Part shown: one piece after another, positions 1 to 12,158 of the stretch | Layout of the letters: every line of letters begins with the position of its first letter | How positions within the stretch are numbered: position 1 is the stretch's first letter | From: Sinomicrobium kalidii | GTDB taxonomy: Bacteria > Bacteroidota > Bacteroidia > Flavobacteriales > Flavobacteriaceae | Assembly (NCBI RefSeq): GCF_021183825.1 | Contig: NZ_CP089211.1 | Span: 1,054,001 to 1,118,000 of the forward strand | Length of the DNA: 64,000 nt | Direction: 5' to 3' | Made by a program: the position numbers and the translations under genes | The notes under the pieces: generated by a model | The model's input: only the letters and a program-made list of their open reading frames with translations | Databases searched by the model: none | What the model was told of the DNA's origin: nothing

Positions 1-1675
<1,675 letters not shown>

Positions 1676-1691
1676 AGGTTCGTTATATAAA

Positions 1692-4600
1692 TTATTCCTC
1701 CAGTCTGATGTCCAGTCCCAACCCTTTGAGTTCGTGCATCAACACATTAAAGGATTCGGGCAGTCCGGGTTCCGGCATGGCTTCTCCTTTCACAATAGAC
1801 TCGTAAGTCTTGGCCCTTCCGATAACGTCATCAGACTTTACCGTGAGTATTTCTCTCAGCGTGCTGGATGCTCCGTAGGCTTCCAGTGCCCATACTTCCA
1901 TTTCTCCGAAACGCTGTCCACCGAACTGTGCCTTACCACCGAGCGGTTGCTGTGTGATAAGGGAGTATGGCCCGATAGAACGCGCGTGCATTTTGTCGTC
2001 GATCATGTGACCGAGTTTGATCATATAGATCACACCGACGGTCGCAGGCTGGTCAAACCGTTCACCTGTTCCTCCGTCATAGAGGTGCGTATGTCCGAAT
2101 CTCGGCACTCCGGCCTTGTCGGTAAGTTCGTTGATCTCTTCGAGCGAAGCTCCGTCAAAAATAGGTGTTGCAAACTTCTTGCCGAGTTTTTTACCGGCCC
2201 ATCCGAGTACGGTTTCGTATATCTGCCCGATATTCATACGGGAAGGTACACCCAACGGGTTAAGCACGATATCTACCGGGGTACCGTCTTCGAGGAAAGG
2301 CATGTCTTCCTGACGAACGATACGCGCCACGATACCTTTGTTCCCGTGACGACCGGCCATTTTATCACCTACTTTCAGTTTACGTTTCTTGGCGATGTAG
2401 ATCTTGGCCAGTTTCATAATACCGGCCGGGAGTTCATCTCCTACGGAAATGGTAAACTTATCTCTTCGCAGTGCTCCCTGAAGGTCGTTCAGCTTAATCT
2501 TGTAATTGTGCAGCAGGTCGGCGATCAGTGCGTTGGTATGATCGTCTGTTGTCCATGTACCGCTTACAAGGTGAGCAAAGTCGTCTACACCGTTGAGCAT
2601 TTTCAGGGTATATTTCTTACCTTTCGGCAATACTTCCTCCCCGAGGTCGTTCAATACGCCCTGTGATGTTTTTCCATTTACCAGGGTAAACAGTTTTTCC
2701 ACCAGTACGCTCTTCAGGTCTTCGAACTTGGTGTTGTATTCCAACTCCAGTTTCGCGATATCTTCCTTGTCTTTTGCTCTCTTGCGCTTATCCTTGAGGG
2801 CTCTGGAGAACAGCTTTTTATCGATCACCACACCGCTCAGGGAGGGAGAGGCTTTCAGGGACGCGTCTTTTACGTCTCCCGCCTTGTCTCCGAATATGGC
2901 CCGCAGCAGTTTTTCTTCCGGTGTCGGGTCTGATTCTCCCTTGGGCGTAATCTTACCGATAAGGATATCGCCGGGTTTTACTTCGGCACCGATCCTTATC
3001 ATTCCCCGTTCGTCGAGTTCCTTAGTAGCTTCTTCCGAAACGTTCGGGATATCGTTGGTAAGCTCTTCCGCACCGAGTTTGGTATCCCTTACTTCCAGGG
3101 AGTATTCATCGATGTGGATGGATGTAAAGATATCTTCCCTTACCACTTTTTCGGAAATCACGATCGCATCCTCAAAGTTATATCCTTTCCAGGGCATAAA
3201 GGCCACCTGCATGTTTCGACCGAGGGCAAGCTCTCCCTGCTGGGTAGCATACCCTTCACACAATACCTGTCCTTTGACCACCCTGTCCCCTTTTTTAACA
3301 ATGGGTTTCAGGTTGATTGAAGTCCCCTGGTTTGTTTTCCGGAACTTAATGAGCTCATAGGTCTTAAAATCGTCATCAAAACTTACCAACCGGTCTTCTT
3401 CCGTTCTGTCATATTTAATGGTTATCTTATTGGCATCTACATATTCTACCGCACCATTGCCTTCGGCATTGATAAGTACCCTGGAATCGGAAGCGACTCT
3501 CCTTTCGAGCCCGGTACCTACAATAGGTGAATCGGGTTTCAGGATCGGCACGGCCTGACGCATCATGTTGGATCCCATAAGGGCCCGGTTCGCATCGTCG
3601 TGCTCCAGGAACGGGATAAGTGATGCGGATATGGATGCTATCTGGTTCGGTGCCACGTCGGTATAGTGAACCTGTGCCGGGTCTACTACAGGGAAGTCGC
3701 CTTCCTCACGTGCAATAACTTTATCCTTTAATATGGTTCCTTCTTCATCCAACGGAATATTGGCCTGGGCAATAAGCTTTTCTTCTTCCTCTTCCGCACT
3801 CAGGTAACGGAATTCGGATACGTCCACTTTGCCGTTCTCCACTTTTCTGTAGGGCGTTTCGATGAATCCCATATTGTTCACCTTGGCGAAAACGCTCAGG
3901 GAAGAGATCAGACCAATGTTCGGCCCTTCAGGTGTTTCGATGGGACAAAGTCGTCCGTAATGTGTATAGTGTACGTCACGCACCTCGAATCCGGCTCTTT
4001 CCCTTGAAAGTCCGCCCGGCCCGAGTGCCGACAAACGTCTTTTATGTGTAATTTCGGCCAACGGGTTGGTCTGGTCCATGAACTGCGACAACTGGTTGGT
4101 ACCGAAAAAGGAGTTGATCACGGAAGACAGGGTCTTTGCATTGATAAGATCGATCGGTGTAAACACTTCGTTATCCCTTACGTTCATCCGCTCCCTGATC
4201 GTCCTTGCCATACGGGCCAGACCTACGCCAAACTGTGCAGACAGTTGTTCTCCAACGGTTCTTACCCTTCTGTTGGACAAGTGGTCTATATCGTCCACCT
4301 CGGCCTTGGCGCTTATCAGCTCTATCAGATATTTGATGATAGTGATGATATCTTCCTTGGTGAGGATCTGTTTCTCCATATCGATATTGAGACCCAGCTT
4401 CTTGTTCATCCTGTACCTTCCCACTTCACCGAGGTTATATCGCTGATCGGAGAAGAACAGTTTGTCTATGATGCCACGGGCGGTTTCCTCATCGGGCGGT
4501 TCCGCATTACGCAGCTGTCTGTATATGTGTTCTACCGCTTCCTTTTCAGAGTTGGTAGGGTCTTTTTGCAGTGTATTGTGGATTATCGCATAGTCTGCAG

Positions 4601-5501
4601 TCTGGCTGTCTTCCTTGTGCAGGAGAATGGTTTTTACATCTGCATCGATAATCTGTTCTATATGATCTTTTTCAAGTACGGTATCCCTGTCGAGAACGAT
4701 CTCGTTACGTTCAATTGAAACCACCTCGCCGGTATCCTCGTCCACAAAATCCTCGTGCCATGTATTCAGCACTCTCGCGGCGAGTTTTCTTCCCAGTACT
4801 TTTTTGAGTCCGGTTTTAGATACTTTTACTTCTTCGGCCAGGTCAAATATTTCCAGAATATCCTTATCCCTTTCAAAGCCAATGGCCCGGAATAAAGTAG
4901 TTACCGGTAACTTTTTCTTTCTGTCGATGTACGCATACATCACACTGTTAATGTCTGTGGCAAATTCTATCCAGGAACCCTTGAACGGTATTACCCTGGC
5001 AGAATACAGCTTGGTTCCGTTAGCGTGGAAAGATTGTCCAAAGAATACTCCCGGAGAACGGTGCAACTGGGAAACCACTACCCTTTCCGCGCCATTAATC
5101 ACAAAGGTACCGCTGGGGGTCATGTAAGGAATGGTGCCCAGGTAAACGTCCTGTACTATGGTCTCAAAGTCCTCGTGTTCCGGATCGGTACAATACAGTT
5201 TCAATCTGGCTTTCAAAGGAACACTATACGTTAACCCTCTTTCAATACATTCCTGAATGCTATACCTGGGAGGGTCCACAAAATAATCTAAAAATTCTAA
5301 TACAAACTGATTGCGTGTATCAGTAATCGGGAAGTTTTCCATGAAGGTGTTGTACAGCCCTTCACGTCCTCTTTCCTCAGACTTGGTTTCCAGCTGGAAG
5401 AAATCCTGGAACGATTGGATCTGAATGTCCAAGAAATCCGGATAGTCCGGGGTGTTCTTGGCCGAGGCGAAACTTATTCTTTCAGTCTGATTTGTGAACA
5501 T
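1692..5501 (-). CDS. rpoB: RNA polymerase beta subunit
   Basis: Beta subunit of RNA polymerase, 1269 aa from the ATG at 5501 (a TTG one codon upstream is less likely). The standard blocks are present: RSPGVFFGQ, the rifampicin-pocket region [20 protein letters not shown] followed by [30 protein letters not shown], and the C-terminal [20 protein letters not shown] and [14 protein letters not shown]. In the rifampicin pocket the residues corresponding to E. coli D516, H526 and S531 are all wild type, so no resistance mutation is evident at these positions. It sits between rplL and rpoC. Confidence 0.99.
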   Translation of the reverse strand: MFTNQTERISFASAKNTPDYPDFLDIQIQSFQDFFQLETKSEERGREGLYNTFMENFPITDTRNQFVLEFLDYFVDPPRYSIQECIERGLTYSVPLKARLKLYCTDPEHEDFETIVQDVYLGTIPYMTPSGTFVINGAERVVVSQLHRSPGVFFGQSFHANGTKLYSARVIPFKGSWIEFATDINSVMYAYIDRKKKLPVTTLFRAIGFERDKDILEIFDLAEEVKVSKTGLKKVLGRKLAARVLNTWHEDFVDEDTGEVVSIERNEIVLDRDTVLEKDHIEQIIDADVKTILLHKEDSQTADYAIIHNTLQKDPTNSEKEAVEHIYRQLRNAEPPDEETARGIIDKLFFSDQRYNLGEVGRYRMNKKLGLNIDMEKQILTKEDIITIIKYLIELISAKAEVDDIDHLSNRRVRTVGEQLSAQFGVGLARMARTIRERMNVRDNEVFTPIDLINAKTLSSVINSFFGTNQLSQFMDQTNPLAEITHKRRLSALGPGGLSRERAGFEVRDVHYTHYGRLCPIETPEGPNIGLISSLSVFAKVNNMGFIETPYRKVENGKVDVSEFRYLSAEEEEEKLIAQANIPLDEEGTILKDKVIAREEGDFPVVDPAQVHYTDVAPNQIASISASLIPFLEHDDANRALMGSNMMRQAVPILKPDSPIVGTGLERRVASDSRVLINAEGNGAVEYVDANKITIKYDRTEEDRLVSFDDDFKTYELIKFRKTNQGTSINLKPIVKKGDRVVKGQVLCEGYATQQGELALGRNMQVAFMPWKGYNFEDAIVISEKVVREDIFTSIHIDEYSLEVRDTKLGAEELTNDIPNVSEEATKELDERGMIRIGAEVKPGDILIGKITPKGESDPTPEEKLLRAIFGDKAGDVKDASLKASPSLSGVVIDKKLFSRALKDKRKRAKDKEDIAKLELEYNTKFEDLKSVLVEKLFTLVNGKTSQGVLNDLGEEVLPKGKKYTLKMLNGVDDFAHLVSGTWTTDDHTNALIADLLHNYKIKLNDLQGALRRDKFTISVGDELPAGIMKLAKIYIAKKRKLKVGDKMAGRHGNKGIVARIVRQEDMPFLEDGTPVDIVLNPLGVPSRMNIGQIYETVLGWAGKKLGKKFATPIFDGASLEEINELTDKAGVPRFGHTHLYDGGTGERFDQPATVGVIYMIKLGHMIDDKMHARSIGPYSLITQQPLGGKAQFGGQRFGEMEVWALEAYGASSTLREILTVKSDDVIGRAKTYESIVKGEAMPEPGLPESFNVLMHELKGLGLDIRLEE

Positions 5502-5562
5502 CAATGGACAAAATTTTGATTAAATATAAGTAATATAAGGCATATAATCATATATGCAAAAG

Positions 5563-5602
5563 GGTTTAGGCCTAATTCGCACAGGGCGAAAAGACCTAAA
5601 CC
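5563..5602 (-). terminator. Hairpin/attenuator between rplL and rpoB
   Basis: An 8-bp outer stem GGTTTAGG/CCTAAACC encloses an inner TTCGC/GCGAA stem-loop. On the minus strand it is followed only by a short CTTTTGC, so termination would be partial. It lies between rplL and rpoB, where E. coli has a known attenuator that lowers rpoBC expression relative to the ribosomal proteins. The same role here is an inference. Confidence 0.6.
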
Positions 5603-5624
5603 AAGGCTTTAAAGCACGAAGAAC

Positions 5625-6005
5625 TTATTTAAGTTCAACCTCTGCTCCGGCTTCTTCTAAAGAAGATTTGATTCCTTCTGCTTCGTCTTTGGAAATCCCT
5701 TCTTTAATTGCTTTGGGAGCGCTGTCTACGACCTCTTTGGCTTCTTTAAGTCCGAGACCTGTAAGCTCTTTTACCAGCTTAACAACCGCCAGCTTAGAAC
5801 CTCCTGCAGCCGTAAGGATTACGTCAAATTCAGTTTTCTCTTCAGCTTCTTCACCACCACCGGCGGCAGCTCCGCCACCAGCTACAGCTACTGCAGCAGC
5901 AGCAGGCTCAATGCCGTATTCTTCTTTTAATATGTCGGCCAACTCGTTTACTTCTTTTACCGTTAAGTTAACCAATTGTTCTGCAAAATCTTTCAAATCT
6001 GCCAT
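5625..6005 (-). CDS. rplL: 50S ribosomal protein L7/L12 (bL12)
   Basis: Stalk protein that recruits translation GTPases. It is 126 aa, the normal length. Residues about 1-33 form the dimerisation domain, an Ala/Gly-rich hinge follows (about 37-53), and the C-terminal domain carries [20 protein letters not shown] and [12 protein letters not shown]. The ATG start at 6005 gives the canonical [12 protein letters not shown]. It lies 48 bp downstream of rplJ. Confidence 0.98.
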   Translation of the reverse strand: MADLKDFAEQLVNLTVKEVNELADILKEEYGIEPAAAAVAVAGGGAAAGGGEEAEEKTEFDVILTAAGGSKLAVVKLVKELTGLGLKEAKEVVDSAPKAIKEGISKDEAEGIKSSLEEAGAEVELK

Positions 6006-6053
6006 TTCTATCGTTTTTAGAATTTTAAAATATAATTGTTTATAAGTGCGTAC

Positions 6054-6572
6054 TTATTCTTTCTCTGATAAAGTCTTGAGGATACCTGCAAGTTTTCCGC
6101 CACCGGATTTGAGACCGGAAATAACATTCTTGGCAGGAGATTGCAGCAAGCCGATAATATCTCCGATAACCTCTTCTTTGGACTTGATGTTTACGAGTGT
6201 ATCCAGTTGTTCATCGCCAACATAGATCGCTTCTTCTATAAACGCACCTTTCAGAAGGGGTTTATCCGATTTTTTCCGGAAATCTTTGATCAGCTTGGCC
6301 GGTGTATTACCGGTTTCCGAGAACATCAGAGAGGTATTGCCTTTTAAAACGGTAGGCAGCTCTCCGAAATCTTTATCAGATGCTTCCATTGCCTTGGCCA
6401 GCAATGTATTTTTTACAACTGCAAGTTTTACATTAGCCTTAAAACACGCCCTACGCAAATTAGAGGTAGTTGCCGCATCCAAGCCTGATATATCTGCCAG
6501 GTAGATATTTCCATTATCCGCCAACTGTGCAGTTAGATCACTAATTACCGTTGCTTTTTCTTCTCTCGTCAT
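6054..6572 (-). CDS. rplJ: 50S ribosomal protein L10 (uL10)
   Basis: Base of the ribosomal stalk, which binds 23S rRNA and the L7/L12 dimers through its C-terminal helix. It is 172 aa with the family pattern MTREEKATVISDL, VKNTLLAKAM and a C-terminal helix ending in LAGILKTLSEKE. The gap to rplA is only 26 bp, which is too short for an E. coli-type L10 leader between rplA and rplJ. Confidence 0.97.
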   Translation of the reverse strand: MTREEKATVISDLTAQLADNGNIYLADISGLDAATTSNLRRACFKANVKLAVVKNTLLAKAMEASDKDFGELPTVLKGNTSLMFSETGNTPAKLIKDFRKKSDKPLLKGAFIEEAIYVGDEQLDTLVNIKSKEEVIGDIIGLLQSPAKNVISGLKSGGGKLAGILKTLSEKE

Positions 6573-6598
6573 GATTAAAAGAATTATTAACTACCAAA

Positions 6599-7288
6599 TT
6601 AAACTGCCTTAGGGTCTACAGGTACGCTCGGGCTCATTGTACTTGACAAATGAATGCTCTTTATATACGTACCTTTAGCTGCAGTCGGTTTTAATTTTAT
6701 TAAAGTTTGAATGAGTTCATTCGCGTTTCCGGCAATTTTTTCCGGAGTGAATGAAGCTTTTGCAATCGAAGTATGTACGATCCCGGTCTTGTCTACCTTA
6801 AAATCGATCTTACCGGCCTTTACTTCGCCAACGGCCTTGGCCACGTCCATGGTCACGGTGCCGGTCTTCGGGTTGGGCATTAATCCGCGGGGTCCGAGAA
6901 TACGTCCCAGCGGGCCCAGTTTACCCATTACACTCGGCATGGTAATGATCACATCCACATCAGTCCAGCCGTCCTTGATCTTCTGCAGGTATTCGTCCAG
7001 TCCCACATAATCAGCACCGGCTTCTTTGGCCTCTGCCTCCTTGTCCGGAGTAACCAGCGCCAACACTCTTACATCCTTTCCGGTACCATGGGGCAGCGTT
7101 ACAACGCCACGGACCATCTGATTGGCCTTACGCGGGTCTACACCGAGCCTTACGGCAATATCCACGGATGCATCAAATTTTACATTGGTCACCTCTTTCA
7201 CCAAAGCGGAAGCCTCGTTTACCGAATACAGCTTGTTCTTGTCTATTTTAGCTAAAGCTTCTTTTTGCTTTTTAGTCAATTTTGCCAT
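6599..7288 (-). CDS. rplA: 50S ribosomal protein L1 (uL1)
   Basis: L1 stalk protein of the large subunit, which binds 23S rRNA and in many bacteria represses its own operon. It is 229 aa, the normal length, with the signature [20 protein letters not shown] followed by TGTV at residues about 120-145. It is 12 bp downstream of rplK. Confidence 0.98.
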   Translation of the reverse strand: MAKLTKKQKEALAKIDKNKLYSVNEASALVKEVTNVKFDASVDIAVRLGVDPRKANQMVRGVVTLPHGTGKDVRVLALVTPDKEAEAKEAGADYVGLDEYLQKIKDGWTDVDVIITMPSVMGKLGPLGRILGPRGLMPNPKTGTVTMDVAKAVGEVKAGKIDFKVDKTGIVHTSIAKASFTPEKIAGNANELIQTLIKLKPTAAKGTYIKSIHLSSTMSPSVPVDPKAV

Positions 7289-7300
7289 TTTCCTTGTCTT

Positions 7301-7744
7301 TTAAGATTTAAGAGGCTTCTCACCTTTAACCGTTAATCCCATAGACCTCGCTGTACCCGCCACCATACTCATGGCAGACTCTACGGTAAACGCATTGAGA
7401 TCCTGCATCTTGTCTTCGGCAATAGTTTTCACCTGATCCCAGGTAACACTTGCCACTTTCTTACGGTTAGGTTCTCCGGAACCACTTTTAATCTTAGCCG
7501 CTTCCTTTAATTGAACTGCCGCCGGCGGTGTCTTTACGATAAAGTCGAACGACTTATCTTTATAAACCGTGATAACAACAGGCAATACCTTGCCCTGTTT
7601 GTCCTGTGTACGCGCATTAAACTGCTTACAGAACTCCATGATGTTAACTCCGGCAGCACCTAAAGCGGGTCCAACCGGTGGCGACGGATTCGCAGCACCT
7701 CCCCTAACTTGTAGTTTAACTACTTTACTTACTTCTTTTGCCAT
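7301..7744 (-). CDS. rplK: 50S ribosomal protein L11 (uL11)
   Basis: Part of the GTPase-associated centre. It is 147 aa. The N-terminal domain shows [20 protein letters not shown] and [13 protein letters not shown], and the C-terminal RNA-binding domain ends with the [13 protein letters not shown] block. It is the first ribosomal gene of the rplKAJL cluster, 73 bp after nusG. Confidence 0.98.
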   Translation of the reverse strand: MAKEVSKVVKLQVRGGAANPSPPVGPALGAAGVNIMEFCKQFNARTQDKQGKVLPVVITVYKDKSFDFIVKTPPAAVQLKEAAKIKSGSGEPNRKKVASVTWDQVKTIAEDKMQDLNAFTVESAMSMVAGTARSMGLTVKGEKPLKS

Positions 7745-7817
7745 TGTTCAGAATTTAATCTCGGAAGCGTCTTAATTAAGGAAGCAAAAGACACCCCTAT
7801 GTATAATATGTAACATT

Positions 7818-8369
7818 TTAGATTTTCTCTACCTGCATGTAGCTAAGTTCCAGCGGAGTTTTCCGGCCGAAAATCTTCACCATTACCTCCAGCTTGCGCT
7901 TCTCTTCATTTACTTTTTCAACCGTACCGTTAAACCCGTTGAAAGGCCCGTCAATCACTTTAACGGTCTCCCCTACGGAATAAGGTATCACTACATTATC
8001 TGTTTTCACAGACAGTTCATCCACCTTACCGAGCATACGGTTCACCTCAGACTTACGCAAAGGCACGGGATCTCCGCCCTTCACCTCTCCGAGAAAACCA
8101 ATAACCCCGGTAATGGATTTTATAATATGAGTCACCTCACCACCCAGATTGGCCTTAACCATTACATAGCCCGGAAAGTAAACCCGTTCTTTGTTCACTT
8201 TCTTGCCATTGCGTATCTGGACCACTTTTTCGGTGGGCACAAGAACTTCATCTACATAATCGGAATAGCCAAGGCGGGCCACTTCATTTTCGATATAGGA
8301 CTTCACCTTGTTTTCCTGACCACTCACCGCTCTTACTACATACCACCTTTTGACTAATGCTTCTGCCAT
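7818..8369 (-). CDS. nusG: Transcription termination/antitermination factor NusG
   Basis: Universal elongation factor that binds the RNA polymerase clamp and couples transcription to Rho or the ribosome. It is 183 aa: an N-terminal NGN domain (KRWYVVRAVSGQENKVKSYI) and a C-terminal KOW domain (GETVKVIDGPFNGFNGTVE, residues about 127-150). It is 18 bp downstream of secE, the common secE-nusG pair. Confidence 0.98.
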   Translation of the reverse strand: MAEALVKRWYVVRAVSGQENKVKSYIENEVARLGYSDYVDEVLVPTEKVVQIRNGKKVNKERVYFPGYVMVKANLGGEVTHIIKSITGVIGFLGEVKGGDPVPLRKSEVNRMLGKVDELSVKTDNVVIPYSVGETVKVIDGPFNGFNGTVEKVNEEKRKLEVMVKIFGRKTPLELSYMQVEKI

Positions 8370-8387
8370 TATAATCTATTCTCGTAG

Positions 8388-8579
8388 TTAACTCAAATTA
8401 CCGTAATACAGCCTTATCAATTCGCCAAAAACAGTATCTACTCCCCATATAGCCAAAGAAAACAATATAGAAAAAACAGCTACCACAACCATCAACCTTT
8501 GCCCTTCGGCCCAGGTTGGCCAGGTAACACTGTGTTTTAATTCTGCGAAAGATTCTTTTATATAACCTATTATTGTCAT
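8388..8579 (-). CDS. secE: Preprotein translocase subunit SecE
   Basis: Small essential subunit of the SecYEG channel. The start at 8579 gives MTIIGYIKESFAELKHSVTW, 63 aa. It has the short amphipathic helix with the conserved ELKHVTWPT-like stretch (here ELKHSVTWPTW) and one C-terminal membrane helix (about residues 29-48). A longer open frame upstream would run into tRNA-Trp and is rejected. It directly precedes nusG. Confidence 0.96.
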   Translation of the reverse strand: MTIIGYIKESFAELKHSVTWPTWAEGQRLMVVVAVFSILFSLAIWGVDTVFGELIRLYYGNLS

Positions 8580-8594
8580 CTTTTTTTCTCTTAG

Positions 8595-8665
8595 CACGGG
8601 TGGAGAGATTCGAACTCCCATCAACGGTTTTGGAGACCGCTATTCTACCCTTGAACTACACCCGT
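8595..8665 (-). tRNA. tRNA-Trp (anticodon CCA)
   Basis: A 71-nt cloverleaf. The acceptor stem is ACGGGTG/CACCCGT, the anticodon loop CTCCAAA gives CCA, and the T-loop TTCGAAT is intact. The 3' CCA is not encoded. It lies in the tuf-secE gap, a conserved position for tRNA-Trp. Confidence 0.96.
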
Positions 8666-8735
8666 TGGTAAAGCCGGAAGTACCCAAAACAAAGAGGCAA
8701 CTCCCGGCTTTTATTTTATAAGTCCCGAACTTTAA

Positions 8736-9923
8736 TTAGTCGAGTATCTCAGTAACTTGTCCAGCTCCTACAGTCCTACCACCTTCACGGATAGCAAAAC
8801 GCAGACCTACATTACATGCTACAGAGTTTATCAACTCAACGGTTATAGTCAGGTTGTCACCAGGCATAACCATTTCCACTCCGTCAGGCAAAGAAATAGT
8901 ACCTGTAACGTCTGTAGTCCTTAAGTAGAACTGGGGACGGTAGTTGTTATGGAAAGGTGTATGACGTCCGCCTTCTTCTTTCTTGAGGATATACACCTCA
9001 GCTTTGAATTTGGTGTGCGGAGTCACAGAACCAGGCTTACAGATTACCATACCTCTTCTTATCTGAGTCTTTTCAATACCCCTCAAAAGAAGACCAACGT
9101 TATCTCCGGCCTCACCTCTGTCAAGTATCTTACGGAACATCTCAACTCCGGTAATCGTAGAAGTCAGTTTTTCAGCCCCCATACCGATGATCTCTACAGG
9201 GTCTCCGGTTTTCGCAACACCGGTCTCGATACGTCCGGTAGCCACGGTACCACGTCCTGTAATAGTAAACACATCTTCGATAGGCATAAGGAAATCCTTA
9301 TCTATGTCCCTTTCCGGAAGATCTATCCAGCTATCCACAGCATCCATAAGCTCCATTACTGAATCTACCCATTTTTGCTCTCCGTTGAGCGCACCAAGTG
9401 CAGACCCCTGAATAACAGGAGCGTTATCTCCATCATACTCATAGAAACTCAACAGATCCCTTACTTCCATATCAACCAACTCCAACAATTCTTCATCATC
9501 TACGAGGTCCACTTTGTTCAGGAAGGTAACAATTTTCGGCACGCCTACCTGACGTCCGAGAAGGATGTGCTCACGAGTTTGCGGCATAGGACCGTCAGTA
9601 GCGGCAACCACGAGGATAGCTCCGTCCATCTGAGCAGCACCGGTAACCATGTTCTTCACATAGTCGGCGTGACCAGGACAGTCAACGTGTGCGTAGTGAC
9701 GATTCGCTGTTTGATATTCTACGTGAGATGTATTAATCGTAATACCCCTTTCTTTTTCTTCAGGAGCGTTATCAATCTGATCAAAGCTTCTTACTTCGGA
9801 AAATCCGGCATCCGCCAGAACTTTAGTAATAGCAGCGGTTAAAGTTGTCTTACCGTGATCCACGTGTCCAATAGTACCAATATTCAAGTGCGGTTTGGAA
9901 CGATCAAAAGTTTCCTTTGCCAT
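8736..9923 (-). CDS. tuf: Elongation factor Tu
   Basis: GTPase that delivers aminoacyl-tRNA to the ribosome, 395 aa. G1 is [13 protein letters not shown] (residues about 18-30), G3 is [12 protein letters not shown] (about 80-91) and G4 is [11 protein letters not shown] (about 135). Domains 2 and 3 are complete, ending [10 protein letters not shown]. It is placed between tRNA-Thr and tRNA-Trp. Confidence 0.99.
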   Translation of the reverse strand: MAKETFDRSKPHLNIGTIGHVDHGKTTLTAAITKVLADAGFSEVRSFDQIDNAPEEKERGITINTSHVEYQTANRHYAHVDCPGHADYVKNMVTGAAQMDGAILVVAATDGPMPQTREHILLGRQVGVPKIVTFLNKVDLVDDEELLELVDMEVRDLLSFYEYDGDNAPVIQGSALGALNGEQKWVDSVMELMDAVDSWIDLPERDIDKDFLMPIEDVFTITGRGTVATGRIETGVAKTGDPVEIIGMGAEKLTSTITGVEMFRKILDRGEAGDNVGLLLRGIEKTQIRRGMVICKPGSVTPHTKFKAEVYILKKEEGGRHTPFHNNYRPQFYLRTTDVTGTISLPDGVEMVMPGDNLTITVELINSVACNVGLRFAIREGGRTVGAGQVTEILD

Positions 9924-9978
9924 GATGTAATAATTTAATCTTAGTTATATATTAGTGTTCAAATTTAAGTTCTCCGTG

Positions 9979-10050
9979 AGCCAACGACGGGATTTGAACC
10001 CGTGACCTCTTCCTTACCAAGGAAACGCTCTACCCCTGAGCTACGTCGGC
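9979..10050 (-). tRNA. tRNA-Thr (anticodon GGT)
   Basis: A 72-nt cloverleaf. The acceptor is GCCGACG/CGTTGGC with one G-U pair, the anticodon loop is TTGGTAA and the T-loop TTCAAAT. CCA is not encoded. It lies 55 bp upstream of tuf and is probably co-transcribed. Confidence 0.96.
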
Positions 10051-10127
10051 TTGATTCGGTTTAAAGCCAAAGCCCGAAAACCGGCTTCACTAAAAAACCT
10101 CAATTTAAGAGCAGGAGACAAGATTCC

Positions 10128-10143
10128 CTTCGACTGTGCTCAG
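10128..10143. repeat. Dispersed repeat core (CTTCGACTGTGCTCAG)
   Basis: A 16-bp element between tRNA-Thr and tRNA-Gly. A related copy lies in the opposite orientation at 42171-42186, upstream of folE (13 of 16 positions match). Sequences of this kind are common non-coding dispersed repeats in Bacteroidota genomes, by general recollection. Confidence 0.45.
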
Positions 10144-10215
10144 GATAAACTTCTCACCTCACTCCCTTTTCCAGCAAATGATCTGACTCAAATGAACCAT
10201 TCACCTTTTCAACAG

Positions 10216-10288
10216 AGCGGGAGACGAGGTTCGAACTCGCGACATTCAGCTTGGAAGGCTGACGCTCTACCAACTGAGCTACTCCCGC
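10216..10288 (-). tRNA. tRNA-Gly (anticodon TCC)
   Basis: A 73-nt cloverleaf. The acceptor is GCGGGAG/CTCCCGC, the anticodon stem-loop TCAGC-CTTCCAA-GCTGA gives TCC, and the T-loop is TTCGAAC. CCA is not encoded. It is the middle member of the Tyr-Gly-Thr cluster. Confidence 0.96.
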
Positions 10289-10445
10289 TTATTAATTAAG
10301 TTTTAAAATCTCATTTTATCACAGAACAAAAGGATCACCCCACTATCACCTGGTGATCCGCAAGGACACCCCTTACTCAAAATTCTCAAAGCCCCGCTTC
10401 ACAAAAAACCACTGACTCTTGACGCCGGTTTATTTGAAAATTTCG

Positions 10446-10528
10446 TGGGGAGAGCAGGATTCGAACCTGCGAAGGTAAAAACCAACAGATTTACAGTCTG
10501 TCCTCGTTGGCCGCTTGAGTATCTCCCC
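10446..10528 (-). tRNA. tRNA-Tyr (anticodon GTA)
   Basis: An 83-nt class II tRNA with a long variable arm. The acceptor is GGGGAGA/TCTCCCC, the anticodon loop CTGTAAA gives GTA, and the T-loop is TTCGAAT. It is the first tRNA of the cluster and lies downstream of the promoter at 10681-10709. Confidence 0.96.
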
Positions 10529-10651
10529 AAACCTCGCTTTTGTTTATATTTCTTTTGAATTCTCTCCGCCCCCTGAGGGCATCCGAAAAAAGCCCGGAAA
10601 CCGGAACTATCAATCGCTTTGAAGCACTGACTCCAAAAGGGCTGAAACAAT

Positions 10652-10678
10652 AAAAAAAGCCCGTTATTTCTAACGGAC
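10652..10678 (-). terminator. Rho-independent terminator after hpf
   Basis: Stem GTCCGTTA/TAACGGGC (one G-U pair) with a GAAA tetraloop, followed on the minus strand by seven T residues. It would end the hpf transcript. It lies within a few bases of the start point predicted from the tRNA/tuf promoter. Confidence 0.8.
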
Positions 10679-10680
10679 TG

Positions 10681-10709
10681 CAAATGTATATATTTATTTT
10701 TTTATTCAA
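10681..10709 (-). promoter_or_regulatory. Predicted promoter of the tRNA-tuf operon
   Basis: On the minus strand a TTG is followed after 18 bp by TACATTTG, which matches the Bacteroidota TAnnTTTG -7 box. It is the nearest match upstream of the tRNA-Tyr/Gly/Thr-tuf-tRNA-Trp cluster. Confidence 0.55.
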
Positions 10710-10732
10710 AACATTTTTCCTGAATTTTTTAT

Positions 10733-11035
10733 CTATATATACGCCCTGAGTTTCTCTTTGCGTTTGAGCAACACCCGCTCCAGCGAACCTGCTGCGGTGT
10801 CCATCCCTTCTTCGAATGTCTTACACTGTTTCTTGACCATAAATTCATCGCCCGGCACATGAACTTTGACCTCGACCACTTTATTTTCCTTTACACTGGT
10901 GTTCTCCACTTTCAAATAGACATCGGAAGACACGATCCTGTCGTAATAATTCTCCAGTTTATCCATTCTTTTCTGAATGAAGTCCACCAGTTTTCCATCC
11001 GCAGTAAAATTCACAGATTGCATGTTTACTCTCAT
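10733..11035 (-). CDS. hpf: Ribosome hibernation promoting factor, short form
   Basis: A 100-aa HPF/YfiA family protein that binds the 30S decoding region in stationary phase and inactivates ribosomes. The beta-alpha fold runs from MQSVNFTADGKLVDFIQKRM to the C-terminal helix LERVLLKRKEKLRAYI. No long-form C-terminal dimerisation domain follows, so it is the short type. An internal Met at residue 5 is an alternative start. It follows the xerC-like gene and ends at a clear terminator. Confidence 0.93.
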   Translation of the reverse strand: MRVNMQSVNFTADGKLVDFIQKRMDKLENYYDRIVSSDVYLKVENTSVKENKVVEVKVHVPGDEFMVKKQCKTFEEGMDTAAGSLERVLLKRKEKLRAYI

Positions 11036-11239
11036 TGCATTAGGTATTAGACGAAATCACCCGTATTCTCCATCGCGGTCTGACCTCTACCTGTTTGCGT
11101 TTACTCATCCCCGACAGCAGGCCTGTACCGGACAAACTCACTTCGGAAAGCAGAAGGCGCAGTATGAGTTTCGATCATTTGTACCGGATAAAAATACAAG
11201 TGCTTTCTGGGTTAAACATCAATTCGTCCGGCAAGAGAA

Positions 11240-12130
11240 TCATTTCTTGTTCCTGGGGTGCGTTTCTCCGTATACTTCCTTTAATTGCGCAATACTATTA
11301 TGTGTATACACCTGTGTGGAAGCGAGACTGGAATGCCCTAACAATTCTTTTACCGAGTTTAGATCCGCGCCTTTATTAAGTATATGAGTCGCAAATGTAT
11401 GCCTCAAAATATGCGGACTCTTTTTCACCTTAAAAGACACCTCACTAAAATAGCGATTTATCACCCGATAAACAAGTGTTTCATAAATTTTATTACCATT
11501 TTTAACTAAAATTAAGATATCCCCCGAGGCTGTTGTAGCCACTTCCTTTCTTTTCTCCATATAGTCCTCTACAATAGCTTTCAGGTGTGGCAGCAAAGGA
11601 ACAATCCGCTCCTTGTTGCGTTTTCCCAGTACCTTAATGGTATTGCCGGAAAAATCGATATCCCCGATCTTCAGGTTTATGAGTTCGCTCCTCCGCATCC
11701 CGGTGGCGTAAAACAATTCTATCATACACCTGTCACGGAGCCCTTCAAAATTATCTTCATACGAAATGGAGCGAAGCACAGCTTCCATTTCCGCCTCCGA
11801 AAAGGGCACTTCCACTTTTTTGGGTGTTTTCAGGGACTTGTGTTTGGCAAGCGGGTTCACCTTTATGGTTTTTGTTCGGACCAGAAATCTGTAGTATGCA
11901 TTGAGCGAAGCTATCTTTCGGTTTACGGTGCGGTTGGAAAGCCCGTCATCCACCAGTTTCACCACCCAGCTCCTGATAAGGGGATAAGCAACAGCACTGA
12001 TATCGGTCACATCGTATTCGGCTGCACAGAAATCTGCAAAAAAACGCAAATCTGCCGCATAGGCCCCGATCGTATGCGAAGAATACTTTTTCTCCAGGCG
12101 GAGATATTCCAGAAAAGCCGTAACCGACAT
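11240..12130 (-). CDS. xerC: Tyrosine recombinase, XerC/XerD family
   Basis: Site-specific recombinase, 296 aa. The N-terminal SAM-like core-binding domain spans residues about 1-85 (FLEYLRLEKKYSSHTIGAYA). The catalytic domain carries TGMRRSELINLK (first Arg), the H-x-x-R box HILRHTFATH, LGHSSLASTQ and the nucleophile Tyr in VYTH. Length and position beside rpsU and hpf indicate the housekeeping chromosome-dimer resolvase, not a phage integrase. Whether it is XerC or XerD cannot be settled without alignment. Confidence 0.85.
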   Translation of the reverse strand: MSVTAFLEYLRLEKKYSSHTIGAYAADLRFFADFCAAEYDVTDISAVAYPLIRSWVVKLVDDGLSNRTVNRKIASLNAYYRFLVRTKTIKVNPLAKHKSLKTPKKVEVPFSEAEMEAVLRSISYEDNFEGLRDRCMIELFYATGMRRSELINLKIGDIDFSGNTIKVLGKRNKERIVPLLPHLKAIVEDYMEKRKEVATTASGDILILVKNGNKIYETLVYRVINRYFSEVSFKVKKSPHILRHTFATHILNKGADLNSVKELLGHSSLASTQVYTHNSIAQLKEVYGETHPRNKK

Positions 12131-12150
12131 ATCAGAATCCTTTAGTTAAA

Positions 12151-12158
12151 CAAAGATA
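12151..12158 (-). promoter_or_regulatory. Candidate -7 box of xerC
   Basis: TATCTTTG on the minus strand, 20 bp upstream of the start codon, matches TAnnTTTG. No good TTG is found at the expected -33 distance, so support is partial. Confidence 0.4.

Noticed and set aside
8580..8624. Longer secE start
   Set aside because: The extension reads through the end of tRNA-Trp and lacks homology. MTIIGYIKESFAEL is the family start.
10332..10359. GGATCACC/GGTGATCC hairpin between tRNA-Gly and tRNA-Tyr as a terminator
   Set aside because: No T-run follows on either strand and it would separate co-transcribed tRNAs. It may be a processing hairpin at most.
11240..12130. Tyrosine recombinase as a sign of a prophage or integrative element
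   Set aside because: Length, lack of attachment sites or phage genes nearby and the rpsU/hpf setting indicate the housekeeping Xer recombinase.
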